A stretch of DNA of 64,000 nucleotides from Sphingobium aromaticiconvertens (lineage in GTDB: Bacteria; Pseudomonadota; Alphaproteobacteria; Sphingomonadales; Sphingomonadaceae), in contig NZ_JBANRJ010000001.1 in the NCBI RefSeq assembly GCF_037154075.1, positions 4,459,501 through 4,523,500 of the forward strand, written 5' to 3'. Positions 24,882-34,015 of the stretch are shown piece by piece. The notes below the pieces were generated by a model. That model searched no databases. It was not told where the DNA came from and worked only from the letters and a program-made list of their open reading frames with translations. Numbering within the stretch: the stretch's first letter is position 1; each line of letters begins with the position of its first letter. A program made the position numbers and the translations under genes.

Positions 24882-26486
24882 TCAGAATATCTGCGAAAAG
24901 AGCATGTAGAGCAAGCCCGCCAACAGGATCGAGACCGGCAGGGTAAGCACCCAGGCCATCAGCATGTTGCGGATGGTGTTCATCTGCAAGCCCGAACCAT
25001 TGGCGGCCATCGTGCCCGCGACGCCGGAGGAAAGGACGTGTGTGGTCGAGACCGGCAGGCCCAGATGATCAGCGCCGAAGATCGTGGCCATCGCCACCAG
25101 TTCGGCCGACGCGCCCTGCGCATAGGTCAGGTGGCTCTTGCCGATCTTTTCACCCACCGTAACGACGATCCGCTTCCACCCGACCATCGTGCCAAGGCCG
25201 AGCGCAAAGGCGACGGCGACCTTCACCCAGGTGGGAATGAACCGCGTGCCCGTGTCAAGCGACCCCTTATAGGTCGTCAGCGTGGTGAGCTTGTCTTCGG
25301 ACAGGCCGGTGGACTTTTCCTTGCCCAGCCGTTTGATCGCTTCGGACGCGAGATACATGTCGTTGCGGATATTGCTGACGGCAGCCGCCGGCACCTTTGC
25401 CAGCGAGCCATATTCGCCGACCTGCCGGTCAATGTCGGAGACGAGGACGGAGAGAGCCGGCAGGGTGTCAGGCGAAAAGCGCTTGTCGGCGATATAGGTC
25501 GTGACCTGCCGACGGGCCTCGGCTGGCGTCTCGGTCGTTGCCGTGCGCGGCCCCAGCGCACCCGCCGCAGCCACGGAATTGGCATGGAATTCAGCGCTAT
25601 ATTTCGCCGGAACGGCCCGGTTGAGCGCATAGGCGGTCGGCACGGTTCCGATCAGGATCAGCATGATGAGGCCCATGCCCTTTTGCCCGTCATTGGACCC
25701 GTGGGCGAAACTGACGCCGGTGCAGGTGAAGATCAGCAGGGCGCGAATCCAGGTCGGCGGCGGTACGCCGTCCTTTGGCTCCTGATAGAGCGCCTTGTTG
25801 CGAATCAACAGCTTCATGGCGAGGAACAACAGCGCTGCAACGCCAAAGCCGATCAGCGGCGAGACGAGCAGCGCCTGCCCGATCTCGGTCGCCTTGCTCC
25901 AGTCCACGCCTGACGTGCCGCTCTTGCCGTGCAGCATCGCATTGGCGACGCCGACGCCGATGATCGATCCGATCAGCGTATGCGAGCTGGACGAGGGAAT
26001 GCCCAGCCACCATGTCGCGAGGTTCCAGACGATCGCCGCGATCAACAGCGCGAACACCATGGCGAAACCGGAATTGGAGCCGACTTGCAGGATCAGTTCG
26101 ACCGGCAGCAGCGACACGATGCCAAAGGCGACCGCGCCGGTGGAGAGCAGCACGCCCAGGAAATTGAAGAAGCCCGACCAGACCACCGCCACATTGGCGG
26201 GCATCGCATTAGTGTAGATGACCGTCGCGACGGCATTGGCCGTATCATGAAAACCGTTCACAAATTCGAAGCCGAGCGCGATCAGCAGCGCGACGAACAG
26301 CAGGAGGAAAGGCAGATAGGCCGTCGCATGCACGCCCGCTGCGTTCGCGTCCGCGTAAATGCTGTAGGCGACGTAGAGAAGAGCGGCGGCGATCGCAGCG
26401 CCGAAACCGATCTTGCCCGCCAGACCCAGTCCCTTGTCCAGATCCGGGCGCACGCCATGCTGATTCATCGCAACTGTAGCGTTCAT
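24882..26486 (-). CDS. Inorganic phosphate transporter, PiT family
   Basis: A 534-residue membrane protein with the two PiT halves: GFEFVNGFHDTANAVATVIYTNAM in the first and MVGWKRIVVTVGEKIG...GLPVSTTHVLSSGVAGTMAA in the second. About 120 hydrophilic residues sit between them, a large central domain. PiT proteins import metal-phosphate complexes with protons, which fits the adjacent CorA-like metal channel. ATG at 26486 (MNATVAMNQHG) is preferred to the longer frame. The gene is 5' of the CorA-like gene. Confidence 0.92.
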   Translation of the reverse strand: MNATVAMNQHGVRPDLDKGLGLAGKIGFGAAIAAALLYVAYSIYADANAAGVHATAYLPFLLLFVALLIALGFEFVNGFHDTANAVATVIYTNAMPANVAVVWSGFFNFLGVLLSTGAVAFGIVSLLPVELILQVGSNSGFAMVFALLIAAIVWNLATWWLGIPSSSSHTLIGSIIGVGVANAMLHGKSGTSGVDWSKATEIGQALLVSPLIGFGVAALLFLAMKLLIRNKALYQEPKDGVPPPTWIRALLIFTCTGVSFAHGSNDGQKGMGLIMLILIGTVPTAYALNRAVPAKYSAEFHANSVAAAGALGPRTATTETPAEARRQVTTYIADKRFSPDTLPALSVLVSDIDRQVGEYGSLAKVPAAAVSNIRNDMYLASEAIKRLGKEKSTGLSEDKLTTLTTYKGSLDTGTRFIPTWVKVAVAFALGLGTMVGWKRIVVTVGEKIGKSHLTYAQGASAELVAMATIFGADHLGLPVSTTHVLSSGVAGTMAANGSGLQMNTIRNMLMAWVLTLPVSILLAGLLYMLFSQIF

Positions 26487-26599
26487 CGACTCGCCCTTCC
26501 GGAATGTTTCTCGTCTCTTGCTAGGAGCATTCCGTGACAAGCGCGTTGCGGTGCGCTTTCATGATCGAGGCCAAGCCATTGTCAGGCTCCGGCCCCTTT

Positions 26600-27418
26600 T
26601 CAGCCATCGGCAATGACGCTGGCGACCATTTCGGTTTTTGCACGATCGATGGACCACAGACGACCGGGCTGGACGGGATCCCAGTCGATCGCCTGCCCTG
26701 GCGTAGCGATGCCGATCGTGCGACGCAGCTCCAGCCGTGATCCGGCGGCGGGCAGCAGTAATTCGTACATTTCCGGGCGGTCATGGCCGGTGACGTAGAG
26801 GCGGCCATCCTTGCTCCAGCTAAGGCCTGAGCAACTGAACGGCGCAAAGCGGGCCAACACCTCCGCCGGGAACGTCCAGGCCGATTCCTGCCGGAAAGCA
26901 TCGTCCAGCCGCGCCAGCAGCGTGTAACGATAGTCCCGGTTCGGTTCGCCACCCTTGCCCGCATAATTGGCATAAACCGCCCACCATTTCCCGTCATGCC
27001 GGTCAAGCGCGGTCAGGGAACCGGGGGCGAAGCCCAGGCTGACGGTGCGCACATGGCGCATCGTGCGCGTATCGAAAATCTCGATCGCGCTGGTCTGGGG
27101 TAGCTGTGGATAGTTGGACGCGGCACAGACCAGTTCATGACCGGCGACAGTGCAACTGTTCATGTGCGGAAACAGGCGACGCTCCCCTTCCCATTGGGCG
27201 ACCCGCTTGCCGGTGGCGATGACATATTTGCCAATCCGGTCATTATCGATCGCATAGACATGCGTGCCGTCCGACGCGACACCCTGATGCGCTTCGGGCG
27301 CCGCGAGGCGGATGGCGGCGGGAGACGGCGGCGGGGAAGCCTTGTCCGCAGCCTCCTGCCCGATCGCTGGAAACACACCGGCGAGGAGGCTGGTGATTAT
27401 GAACAGCAGACGTGGCAT
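26600..27418 (-). CDS. Exported beta-propeller-like protein of unknown function
   Basis: A 272-residue protein with a clear Sec signal peptide (RLLFIITSLLAGVFPAIGQ). The rest is blade-like repeats of the type seen in WD40/YVTN propellers, such as GVASDGTHVYAIDNDRIGKYVIATGKRVAQW and TSAIEIFDTRTMRHVRTVSLGFAPGSLTALDRHDGKWWAVY. No catalytic motif is visible. It follows a membrane glycosyltransferase-like gene after about 75 bases on the same strand. Function unknown; probably periplasmic. Confidence 0.7.
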   Translation of the reverse strand: MPRLLFIITSLLAGVFPAIGQEAADKASPPPSPAAIRLAAPEAHQGVASDGTHVYAIDNDRIGKYVIATGKRVAQWEGERRLFPHMNSCTVAGHELVCAASNYPQLPQTSAIEIFDTRTMRHVRTVSLGFAPGSLTALDRHDGKWWAVYANYAGKGGEPNRDYRYTLLARLDDAFRQESAWTFPAEVLARFAPFSCSGLSWSKDGRLYVTGHDRPEMYELLLPAAGSRLELRRTIGIATPGQAIDWDPVQPGRLWSIDRAKTEMVASVIADG

Positions 27419-27492
27419 GATGGCGCGCCCTTCCAGGAAATGACCGGGCCGCGGTAAACGGCCGATGCTACCATCAGATGGCAAAATACTTA

Positions 27493-28992
27493 CTATTTTA
27501 CGTTATCCTGATGACGTCGGTGCAGCGGAGGCAGCAACAACTGCATCGCACCCGAAGGCAGCGGGACAGACCGATAACCATGGCTTCGTGCCCAGTCTGC
27601 AAGCAACGCGTCCAGCCCATGAGGGGCGGCTTGACTGGGCTGTCCTTCTCCTCCGATCAATATGGCCGCGGGTGGCAAGACATCCAGATCCGTTGCCAGC
27701 GTTTGGAAGGTTGTCGCATGGAAAGCGCGCGCCTGACTCTCCGTCAACACATGGCGCGTACGCAGCAGGAAAGGGCCGGTGACGAAGCGGCGGTCTATCG
27801 GCAGTGCAGTATCCACCGCCCGCTCTGGCGAAAGCGTGGCGATCCTTCCCGAAATACCGGCCGCAGCCACCATCCTGTCCAGTGCGCGGGCATCGCGCAC
27901 AACGGCCAGAACAGGACTGTGGCGCATCCGAATATTGGCGCCGACCTCCATCGCCGTTTCGGCAAAACCGGCAATGATGCCGAGAGCGATCAGGGCATGG
28001 CCGATGACCTGCTGCCGCCAGAAAGGCGCATCCGTCAGCAGGGCGAAGCGGATGAAGAGCGCTGGTAGCAACGGTCCCAGATATTGAACGTAGATAGGAC
28101 GCGGGAGCCAGGCGGCGACGAGTCCCGCGACGATCATCATGTCGAGCAGCCGTTCCACCATCGTCCGTCGCCGCGTGGCGACCAACATTATCGCGACCAG
28201 CGCGATCAGGCCGCAGCCTTGCGCCAGATGGCGCATCAGCCTGCCCAGGCTCAGGGGCCAATGCAGCATGAACGCCTGTCCATTCAGCGTCCGCCATTCG
28301 ACGGGCGCTTTCACGCTATAGTCGATGATGCCGAACCAGGCCGCGTCTGGCGCCAGTCCGGCCAGCCAGATCGTAGGCACCCCGCCCAGCACGCCGCCGA
28401 TGGCCAGCAGCCCGACCCTCCCGACACCCAGCGTCCGCCAGTGCAGCAGTGCGAACAGGCCGACGGCAGCGGCGGGCAGGCCATAGCTGATCTTTGCCGA
28501 CGCCGCCGCGCCCAGCAACAGCCCCGCCAGCAGGGCAGGCCACCGATCGCGATCATCCCGAACCACGGAAAGGAAGGCCGCAAGTCCCGCCGTCATCAAC
28601 AGCAAAGGCAGCGCATCGTTGCGCGCAACACTGCCCGCGAACAACAACATGTGGCTGGACAGCAGGGCGACCGCTGCGATCGCCGCGCCGCGGTCCGACG
28701 CTCCCGCCCGCCGGGCCGCCAGCCAGATGCAGGCGACTGCGCCCATTGCCAGCAATGCGTTGACGGCACGCAGCGCCGGAAAGAGCCATCCCTTGGCGAT
28801 CCACGCCAACGGCGCGAACAGCAGGGGCTGCAACGGCGTCTGGAGATAGGCGAAGTCGCGATAAGGAAGGCCATCGCGCATCATCGCCACCGCGCCGACA
28901 TATTGCCCCTCGTCATGATCAATCGGACTGAAGGCAGTAACGGCCAGCAGCAGCGCGGCGCACGCCAGCCAAATGGAGGTTCGGAACGGAAT
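27493..28992 (-). CDS. Polytopic membrane protein, glycosyltransferase 39-like; start codon non-canonical
   Basis: An integral membrane protein of about 499 residues with roughly ten hydrophobic segments. An early DHDEGQYVGAV acidic motif is followed by a first long loop, as in ArnT/PMT-type lipid-linked glycosyltransferases. The first ATG/GTG in frame is at 28890, but the 34 codons before it encode a good membrane helix (TSIWLACAALLLAVTAFSP) and the acidic motif. No ATG, GTG or TTG occurs between the preceding in-frame stop and 28890. ATT at 28992, seven bases after GGA, is the best candidate; ATC at 29001 is another. It overlaps nothing and follows the beta-barrel gene's stop closely. Confidence 0.65.
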   Translation of the reverse strand: MPFRTSIWLACAALLLAVTAFSPIDHDEGQYVGAVAMMRDGLPYRDFAYLQTPLQPLLFAPLAWIAKGWLFPALRAVNALLAMGAVACIWLAARRAGASDRGAAIAAVALLSSHMLLFAGSVARNDALPLLLMTAGLAAFLSVVRDDRDRWPALLAGLLLGAAASAKISYGLPAAAVGLFALLHWRTLGVGRVGLLAIGGVLGGVPTIWLAGLAPDAAWFGIIDYSVKAPVEWRTLNGQAFMLHWPLSLGRLMRHLAQGCGLIALVAIMLVATRRRTMVERLLDMMIVAGLVAAWLPRPIYVQYLGPLLPALFIRFALLTDAPFWRQQVIGHALIALGIIAGFAETAMEVGANIRMRHSPVLAVVRDARALDRMVAAAGISGRIATLSPERAVDTALPIDRRFVTGPFLLRTRHVLTESQARAFHATTFQTLATDLDVLPPAAILIGGEGQPSQAAPHGLDALLADWARSHGYRSVPLPSGAMQLLLPPLHRRHQDNVK

Positions 28993-29002
28993 AACGGCGA
29001 TC

Positions 29003-30151
29003 CTACCAGCCCAGCCGTGCGCTCGCCATCACCGCGCGCACCTGATCTGCGGCGTATAGCGGGCCCGACAGATCGTCGCGCATGAAGCGGCCGCTGGCGA
29101 GGCGGTCAGGGTCGGTCATATGGACCGACAGGGTCAGCGGTCGGCCTTCCGACGTCGCGCGGACATAGTCGACCCCGGCCTCGACCAGCAGGGCACGGCT
29201 ATCATCCGGCACCAAGGCCGGGGCACTGTTGCGCACGATCGACAGGGCCGCACGCCAGGGACCATCCTGCCAGACCGAGCCGACCCGCAGGCTTCGCTCA
29301 TGCATCCTATCGCCGCCCGAACCGCGCACCCGCGCATGGCTGTAGCGCAGCGTCCAGGACAGATGCGGGGTCATTCGATGCTGCGCCTCCAGCACGGCGC
29401 CCTCGATCCGCGCGGAGCCGCTGTTCACCGGCAGCGTACCACGTCCCACAAAGCTCAGTTGATCGTCCAGTCGCCCACCCTGCAATGCGAATGAAAGGTC
29501 GACAACAGCCGTAGCGGCCCAGTCGGCGCGCACGTGCATGCGGCTCTGCGTTTCCGGTTTCAGATTTCGGCTCAACGACAGGAAGGCGTCGCGGGTCAGC
29601 CCCATCGGTCCCCCGGTTCCGGTTTCGCCATAGGCCCGCAGCCTTTCGTCATAGCCGACCGTCAACCGCAGGTCGCGGCCCGGCTGGATGGCCAGCGTCG
29701 CGCGCGGCAGGAACCAGTCGCGCGTGCGCAGGCGTTCGCTTCCCATGCCCACGGTGACGTTAGCGTTTCGGTTACTGACCTTGATGCCATGCCAACCGAA
29801 GGATGCGACCACATGATCACCGATCGGCAACCGGTCTTCAACCATATAGCGGGTCATTCGGCTGCGCGAGAGAGCGTGGGGCGCAAATGGGGTCGCCGTC
29901 GTGATGTCGGAAAAGTGTCGTGTGGTCCGTTGCAGCCCGATCCGGATTTCCTGCACACGGTCGTCGGCGTCGATCGGATCGATCGGATCGATACGCGCCG
30001 GCATCCTGGAATAGGCATATTGCGGAGACGGCCGAAGTCCGGGATGTGGCTTCAGCGAGAAACGAATGCCGTTCTCCAGCGGTAATGTCTGTGCATGGAC
30101 CGTTCCGGCAATGCAGGCCAGCGGCAGGAGCGAAGCAATGCCCCGCTTCAC
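29003..30151 (-). CDS. Outer-membrane beta-barrel protein, TonB-receptor barrel-like without plug
   Basis: A 382-residue protein with signal peptide (RGIASLLPLACIAGTVHAQ), no plug domain, and alternating hydrophobic strands ending in an aromatic residue (ARLGW, the usual C-terminal barrel signal). GTG start at 30151 overlaps the stop of the nuclease/phosphatase gene (GTGA). A nine-base unit is repeated in tandem at 29971-29988, giving a DPIDPID stretch. It resembles the barrel half of TonB receptors, but no specific family was recognised. Probably a surface or porin-like protein of this envelope cluster. Confidence 0.65.
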   Translation of the reverse strand: MKRGIASLLPLACIAGTVHAQTLPLENGIRFSLKPHPGLRPSPQYAYSRMPARIDPIDPIDADDRVQEIRIGLQRTTRHFSDITTATPFAPHALSRSRMTRYMVEDRLPIGDHVVASFGWHGIKVSNRNANVTVGMGSERLRTRDWFLPRATLAIQPGRDLRLTVGYDERLRAYGETGTGGPMGLTRDAFLSLSRNLKPETQSRMHVRADWAATAVVDLSFALQGGRLDDQLSFVGRGTLPVNSGSARIEGAVLEAQHRMTPHLSWTLRYSHARVRGSGGDRMHERSLRVGSVWQDGPWRAALSIVRNSAPALVPDDSRALLVEAGVDYVRATSEGRPLTLSVHMTDPDRLASGRFMRDDLSGPLYAADQVRAVMASARLGW

Positions 30152-31236
30152 AGCGTCTCTCCCACCTGGTCGCGTGTCGCAACGCGGATCGGCGCAGTCA
30201 GCGCATAGTCAATGACATAGCCGAAATGATCGGACAGCGACGTTCCACCGGGTTCGGAGCCAAAGGGCACATGCGCCGCCGCGACCGGCAGAGGCTGGTC
30301 CCGTGCGTCGCGCGCGAACAGCCAGTCCTTCGCCTTCCCGCTGGCGAAGAGGAGATCACGTCGCATCGCCGCGTCAGTGCAGGCGGATTGCGCAAGAGCG
30401 CGTCGCGCGCCGCCCAGATGGGGGCCGATGAAATTCATCCCGGCTTGCGCGAAGCGGGTAAAGAAGAGGTCCGCGCGGCGGGCATCCTTGCCAATGTTCA
30501 TGTCGCCGCCCAGCACCATGGGCTGGCCCGCCGGGACATGCGCAGCAACAAATTGCATCATCAGGCCCACCTGCCGCGCATAAGCGCGCTGGGAGCGGTC
30601 AATCGACACGCCCGCGGCGGCACGGGCATTGAGGTGCGTGTTGACGATGCTGACCGGCCGGTCGAATCCGGGCACCGTCAGATGCGCGATCAGGACGCCC
30701 TTGTTCGCCAGACAATCGAACCCGGCGCAGGCGAAATCGGGGAAGGCCATGCGATCGATCCGGCTGATGGGATAGTCGGACAGGATCTGCAGGCCGCTGC
30801 CCAGTTGCTTGCCGATCCCCTCTCCCCGATCCCAGCGCGCCTCGGCCAGATAGGGCCGGTCGGCGCTCCCCGCCACCATGGCTGATGGCTGCGCGGCATC
30901 CGGGCCGTGCGCGACATGGAGATAGCCCGCGCGGGCCGCGATCTCAGCGGCTTCGGGCGTGAATGCTTCCTGCAACAGAATGACATGGGGCTGTCGGCCC
31001 GATCGGCGCAATAGCGCCAGCCGGTCGGCAATGTCGCTCAGGGCCGCTTCCCGGCCCAAAGCGACCGGCCAGGGCAGTCCCTTGATATTATAGGTCATGA
31101 CCGACAGCCTGCCGTCTGCCGGGCGCGACCCGGCCTGATCCCATTGCGGGGCAGGATATTGGCCGCCATGGGTCGATCCTGCGGCGGCAAAAGCGGCAAG
31201 CCCCGCAAACAGCAATGCGCGAAATGGTCTGAACAT
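30148..31236 (-). CDS. Exported endonuclease/exonuclease/phosphatase-family protein
   Basis: A 362-residue protein with a Sec signal (LLFAGLAAFAAAGSTHG) and the metal-dependent phosphoesterase fold: SVMTYNIKG near residue 46, ILLQEAF (Glu), NTHLNA, GGDMNIG and the C-terminal SDHFGYVID. All five hallmark motifs of the EEP superfamily are present, so it is likely active. Substrates of the family range from DNA to sphingomyelin and inositol phosphates; export suggests a phospholipid or extracellular nucleic acid. ATG at 31236 gives the intact signal peptide. Confidence 0.82.
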   Translation of the reverse strand: MFRPFRALLFAGLAAFAAAGSTHGGQYPAPQWDQAGSRPADGRLSVMTYNIKGLPWPVALGREAALSDIADRLALLRRSGRQPHVILLQEAFTPEAAEIAARAGYLHVAHGPDAAQPSAMVAGSADRPYLAEARWDRGEGIGKQLGSGLQILSDYPISRIDRMAFPDFACAGFDCLANKGVLIAHLTVPGFDRPVSIVNTHLNARAAAGVSIDRSQRAYARQVGLMMQFVAAHVPAGQPMVLGGDMNIGKDARRADLFFTRFAQAGMNFIGPHLGGARRALAQSACTDAAMRRDLLFASGKAKDWLFARDARDQPLPVAAAHVPFGSEPGGTSLSDHFGYVIDYALTAPIRVATRDQVGETL

Positions 31237-31354
31237 GATGACGGCCCCCCGTTTGACCGGATCATAGCGGGGCATTGAGTCACCGGCGTTTCGATTACAC
31301 GGCAACGCGGTTAAACTTTGGCGGCACATCCGTCATCGAAATGACGCCAGTCTG

Positions 31355-32524
31355 TCACGCAGCCATTGCCTGCTCATGTGCAGCATAGATCGCGAAGAGG
31401 TCAGCGAAATGCGCGTCCATCGTGCGGGTTCCCGCAGCGGCGGCGCGCGCGGTGGCGATATGCCCCGCCGGGCCATCCGTGATGAAACGATCCAGCCGCT
31501 CGACCAGACTCCCGCCATCCACCGCCGCATAATGATAGCCCGCGCCCGGCACCAGATGATCCGCCGCCGCGCCGGCATCGGGCAGAAACATGGGTACGCC
31601 ACTGGCACGCGCTTCCGCCGCGATCATGCAGAATGTCTCGGATTCGCTGCCATGGACCAGCGCGTCGGCGCTGGCGAGCAGCGTGGCAAAAGCCGCGCGG
31701 TCGGTGACGGGAGCGATCAGGCGGACATGCGGATTGCCCGCCGCCGCGCGCTGGACACTGGCGCGCGCCCGGCCGTCGCCCGCGATCACCAGCCCGATCG
31801 GACGGTCGAAGCCACTGGCCGTCACCGCGTCGATTATCATCGGCCAGCGTTTTTCGGGGGCATGGCGCCCTGCCCCCAGCAACAGCACGCCATCATCCGG
31901 CAGGCCGCATGAGGCAAGCAAGCTGCGGCGCAGGTCAGGGTCACGATGGGCGGGCGAGAAGATGCCGGGCTGTACCCCCATATGGTTGGTCACGACATGG
32001 TGAAGCCCCCCAACCTTCAGCCGCGCGGCCAGATCGTCGCTGGCGCAAACGATATGGTCGAACCGTGCATCCATCCGGCGCAGATGCCGCCAGAACCAGT
32101 CGAATCCCCGGTCGATCACCGGACGCGGCGCCAGCGCACGAAACCAGCGATAGGCATAGTTGCCCAGCGGATCGGCATGCATGATCAGGCTGCGGGGCGC
32201 GGACCCGCGCCAGTTGGCGACCATCGACGCGCTGGCCCAGGGGGTCGATGCCTCGACCAGATCGGGCCGCAGCGCATCCAGCCGGGCATGCAGCGCCGGT
32301 TCGTCATGGAAATAATGGTAGCGTCCATCGAGCGGAAAACGGCGGGCGGGCACAAATTCGATCCGGGCGTGATCATTGATGACCTCAACGCCCTCCGCCG
32401 CCGCCGGCGCGAGGATGATGACTTCGTGCCCTTCTTTCGGCCCCGCCAGCATCTTGTGCCGGACATAGGTTTTCACGCCACCGCCCCGGTCGGAGTAAAA
32501 AGCGCAGACATCCACGATACGCAT
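31355..32524 (-). CDS. GT4-family glycosyltransferase
   Basis: A 389-residue GT-B glycosyltransferase. The N-terminal domain starts with RIVDVCAFYSDRGGGVKTYV (the glycine-rich loop). The C-terminal nucleotide-sugar domain has LLGAGRHAPEKRWPMIIDA and the acidic GSESETFCMIAAEARASGVP motif. The ATG is four bases after the DUF2141 gene's stop, so they are coupled. It probably adds a sugar to a lipid or surface glycan; donor and acceptor unknown. Confidence 0.87.
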   Translation of the reverse strand: MRIVDVCAFYSDRGGGVKTYVRHKMLAGPKEGHEVIILAPAAAEGVEVINDHARIEFVPARRFPLDGRYHYFHDEPALHARLDALRPDLVEASTPWASASMVANWRGSAPRSLIMHADPLGNYAYRWFRALAPRPVIDRGFDWFWRHLRRMDARFDHIVCASDDLAARLKVGGLHHVVTNHMGVQPGIFSPAHRDPDLRRSLLASCGLPDDGVLLLGAGRHAPEKRWPMIIDAVTASGFDRPIGLVIAGDGRARASVQRAAAGNPHVRLIAPVTDRAAFATLLASADALVHGSESETFCMIAAEARASGVPMFLPDAGAAADHLVPGAGYHYAAVDGGSLVERLDRFITDGPAGHIATARAAAAGTRTMDAHFADLFAIYAAHEQAMAA

Positions 32525-32528
32525 GATC

Positions 32529-33056
32529 CTAACGCCTTTCCGTCAAGGGGCCGAAGGACAAAAGGCCCCGGCGATAATTCATGACGATCCGCTCCCGCGT
32601 CAGGCTGGCGCCCGCGACGATCGACGCCGCGCTGGCTTTGGGTTTGCCCATGCCCAGCTTTGGGTTGCCACCAAAGCCGACACCATCGACCGACAGGCCG
32701 AACTTGTGATTGCCGTCCCTGTCGTGAAGCACGCTGACGGCGTAGCGGCCGGGACCGGGCAGTCGCACGCAAAGCGTCGCCGGGTCGCCCGGTGGTATGG
32801 GCACCTCGACGCGGCGGAACGTCTTGCCCTGCGCGATCAGGATATTGTCGTCCTGAAGGAAATCGGTGTCGTTCGCCGGATAGACTTCCAGCTTCAGATT
32901 GCCATTGCGGTCCTTCAGGCCGACAATGTCGATCAGGAAGGCAGGGCCGCTTTCATTGCTGCGACAATGCGCGCCTGCCTTGCCCAGAGCGGGCGTGGAA
33001 GGAATGGCCATGCCCGACATCAGCGCCAGCGTCGATGTCCATAGTAGCGCGATCAC
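32529..33056 (-). CDS. DUF2141 domain protein
   Basis: A 175-residue protein of the DUF2141 family: the LKDRNGNLKLEVYP and GRYAVSVLHDRDGNHKFGLSVDGVGFGGNPKLGMGKP blocks are diagnostic. It starts with a signal-like hydrophobic stretch. GTG start at 33056 overlaps the preceding gene's stop (GTGA). The family has no established activity; it often sits next to glycosyltransferases in sphingomonads, as here. Likely periplasmic. Confidence 0.78.
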   Translation of the reverse strand: MIALLWTSTLALMSGMAIPSTPALGKAGAHCRSNESGPAFLIDIVGLKDRNGNLKLEVYPANDTDFLQDDNILIAQGKTFRRVEVPIPPGDPATLCVRLPGPGRYAVSVLHDRDGNHKFGLSVDGVGFGGNPKLGMGKPKASAASIVAGASLTRERIVMNYRRGLLSFGPLTERR

Positions 33057-34015
33057 AGGGCCATCTGCCGCCGGATGATGCCGGTGCCCCCCAGTAACAG
33101 GCCTACCAGCAGATGGGTGGCCAGAAGCAGGCTGGCGAGCAGTGCCAATATTTCGGCGATCTCTCCCTCTCGCCCGACCAGAAAGGTGGCGACCCCCGCG
33201 AAAAGCACGTCCTTGTTGGGCACGAGCGGCAGGCGCGACAGGACAAGGCGGACGGTCGACAACATCACCCACCAGCTAAGAGCGACGTCCGGCAGCATCA
33301 GGTGCCACAGCCAGGCATAGAGCAGCAGGTTGGCAACGATCCGGGTGAAATGCACAGCCGCCACCATCCGTCGTTTCGGCGCCGGCAAACTGAAGATGCG
33401 GCGACCCAGCAGCATCGGCACCAATGAGGTCAGGACCAATATGCCCAATGAAATGCCGAGCGTGCGCCCGTCGATCGCCAGCCGCAGGGACGAAAGCAAC
33501 GGAAAGGTCAACGCCAGCATGGCCAGCGTCACGACATTACCCATGACACCCGACAATATGGCCGAATCCTTGACCGCGCCGAAAGGCGATCCCGCCATTC
33601 GCACATGGCGGCGCGCCCAGGTGTAGAAATAGACGTCGCCGACATATCCCAGCAGCAACTCGTTGCTGAGCCGCTTGCGGAATAATGCGGCCAGCCCGCC
33701 CGCCGGGATCGACCAGAGCCGATTGAAGATGAACCAGTCGAACAGCGGTGTCAGGCTGTAGGTCAGGGCAAATACGCCCCAAAAGAGGAGCGTGCGGGGA
33801 ACAAGCCCCAGCAGCAACGGAAAGTCGATGCTGCCCAGTTGCACGAATACGGCGGCCAACAACGCCAGCGAAATGACAGGGCCGAACCAGGCAGTCCAGT
33901 TGCGGCCAGACTTGACCAGCGGCGCCGGCACGAGCAGCTCGCGCATGGCGGGACCGTCGATCAGCGGCAGCGCCGCATCGATCGGGCGAGTTGAGGCGAT
34001 ATCGGTACTGCTCAT
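33053..34015 (-). CDS. Polytopic inner-membrane protein, LPG-synthase/AglD-like
   Basis: A 320-residue protein with about eight hydrophobic spans after a soluble N-terminus of some 40 residues. The layout (an LFWGVFALTYSLTPLFDWFIF helix, a charged cytoplasmic loop, repeated hairpins) resembles the membrane half of lysylphosphatidylglycerol synthases and archaeal AglD, but no decisive motif is visible. ATG at 34015 overlaps the upstream glycosyltransferase stop by four bases. It could be a flippase-like partner for the two flanking glycosyltransferases. Low certainty on family. Confidence 0.6.
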   Translation of the reverse strand: MSSTDIASTRPIDAALPLIDGPAMRELLVPAPLVKSGRNWTAWFGPVISLALLAAVFVQLGSIDFPLLLGLVPRTLLFWGVFALTYSLTPLFDWFIFNRLWSIPAGGLAALFRKRLSNELLLGYVGDVYFYTWARRHVRMAGSPFGAVKDSAILSGVMGNVVTLAMLALTFPLLSSLRLAIDGRTLGISLGILVLTSLVPMLLGRRIFSLPAPKRRMVAAVHFTRIVANLLLYAWLWHLMLPDVALSWWVMLSTVRLVLSRLPLVPNKDVLFAGVATFLVGREGEIAEILALLASLLLATHLLVGLLLGGTGIIRRQMAL

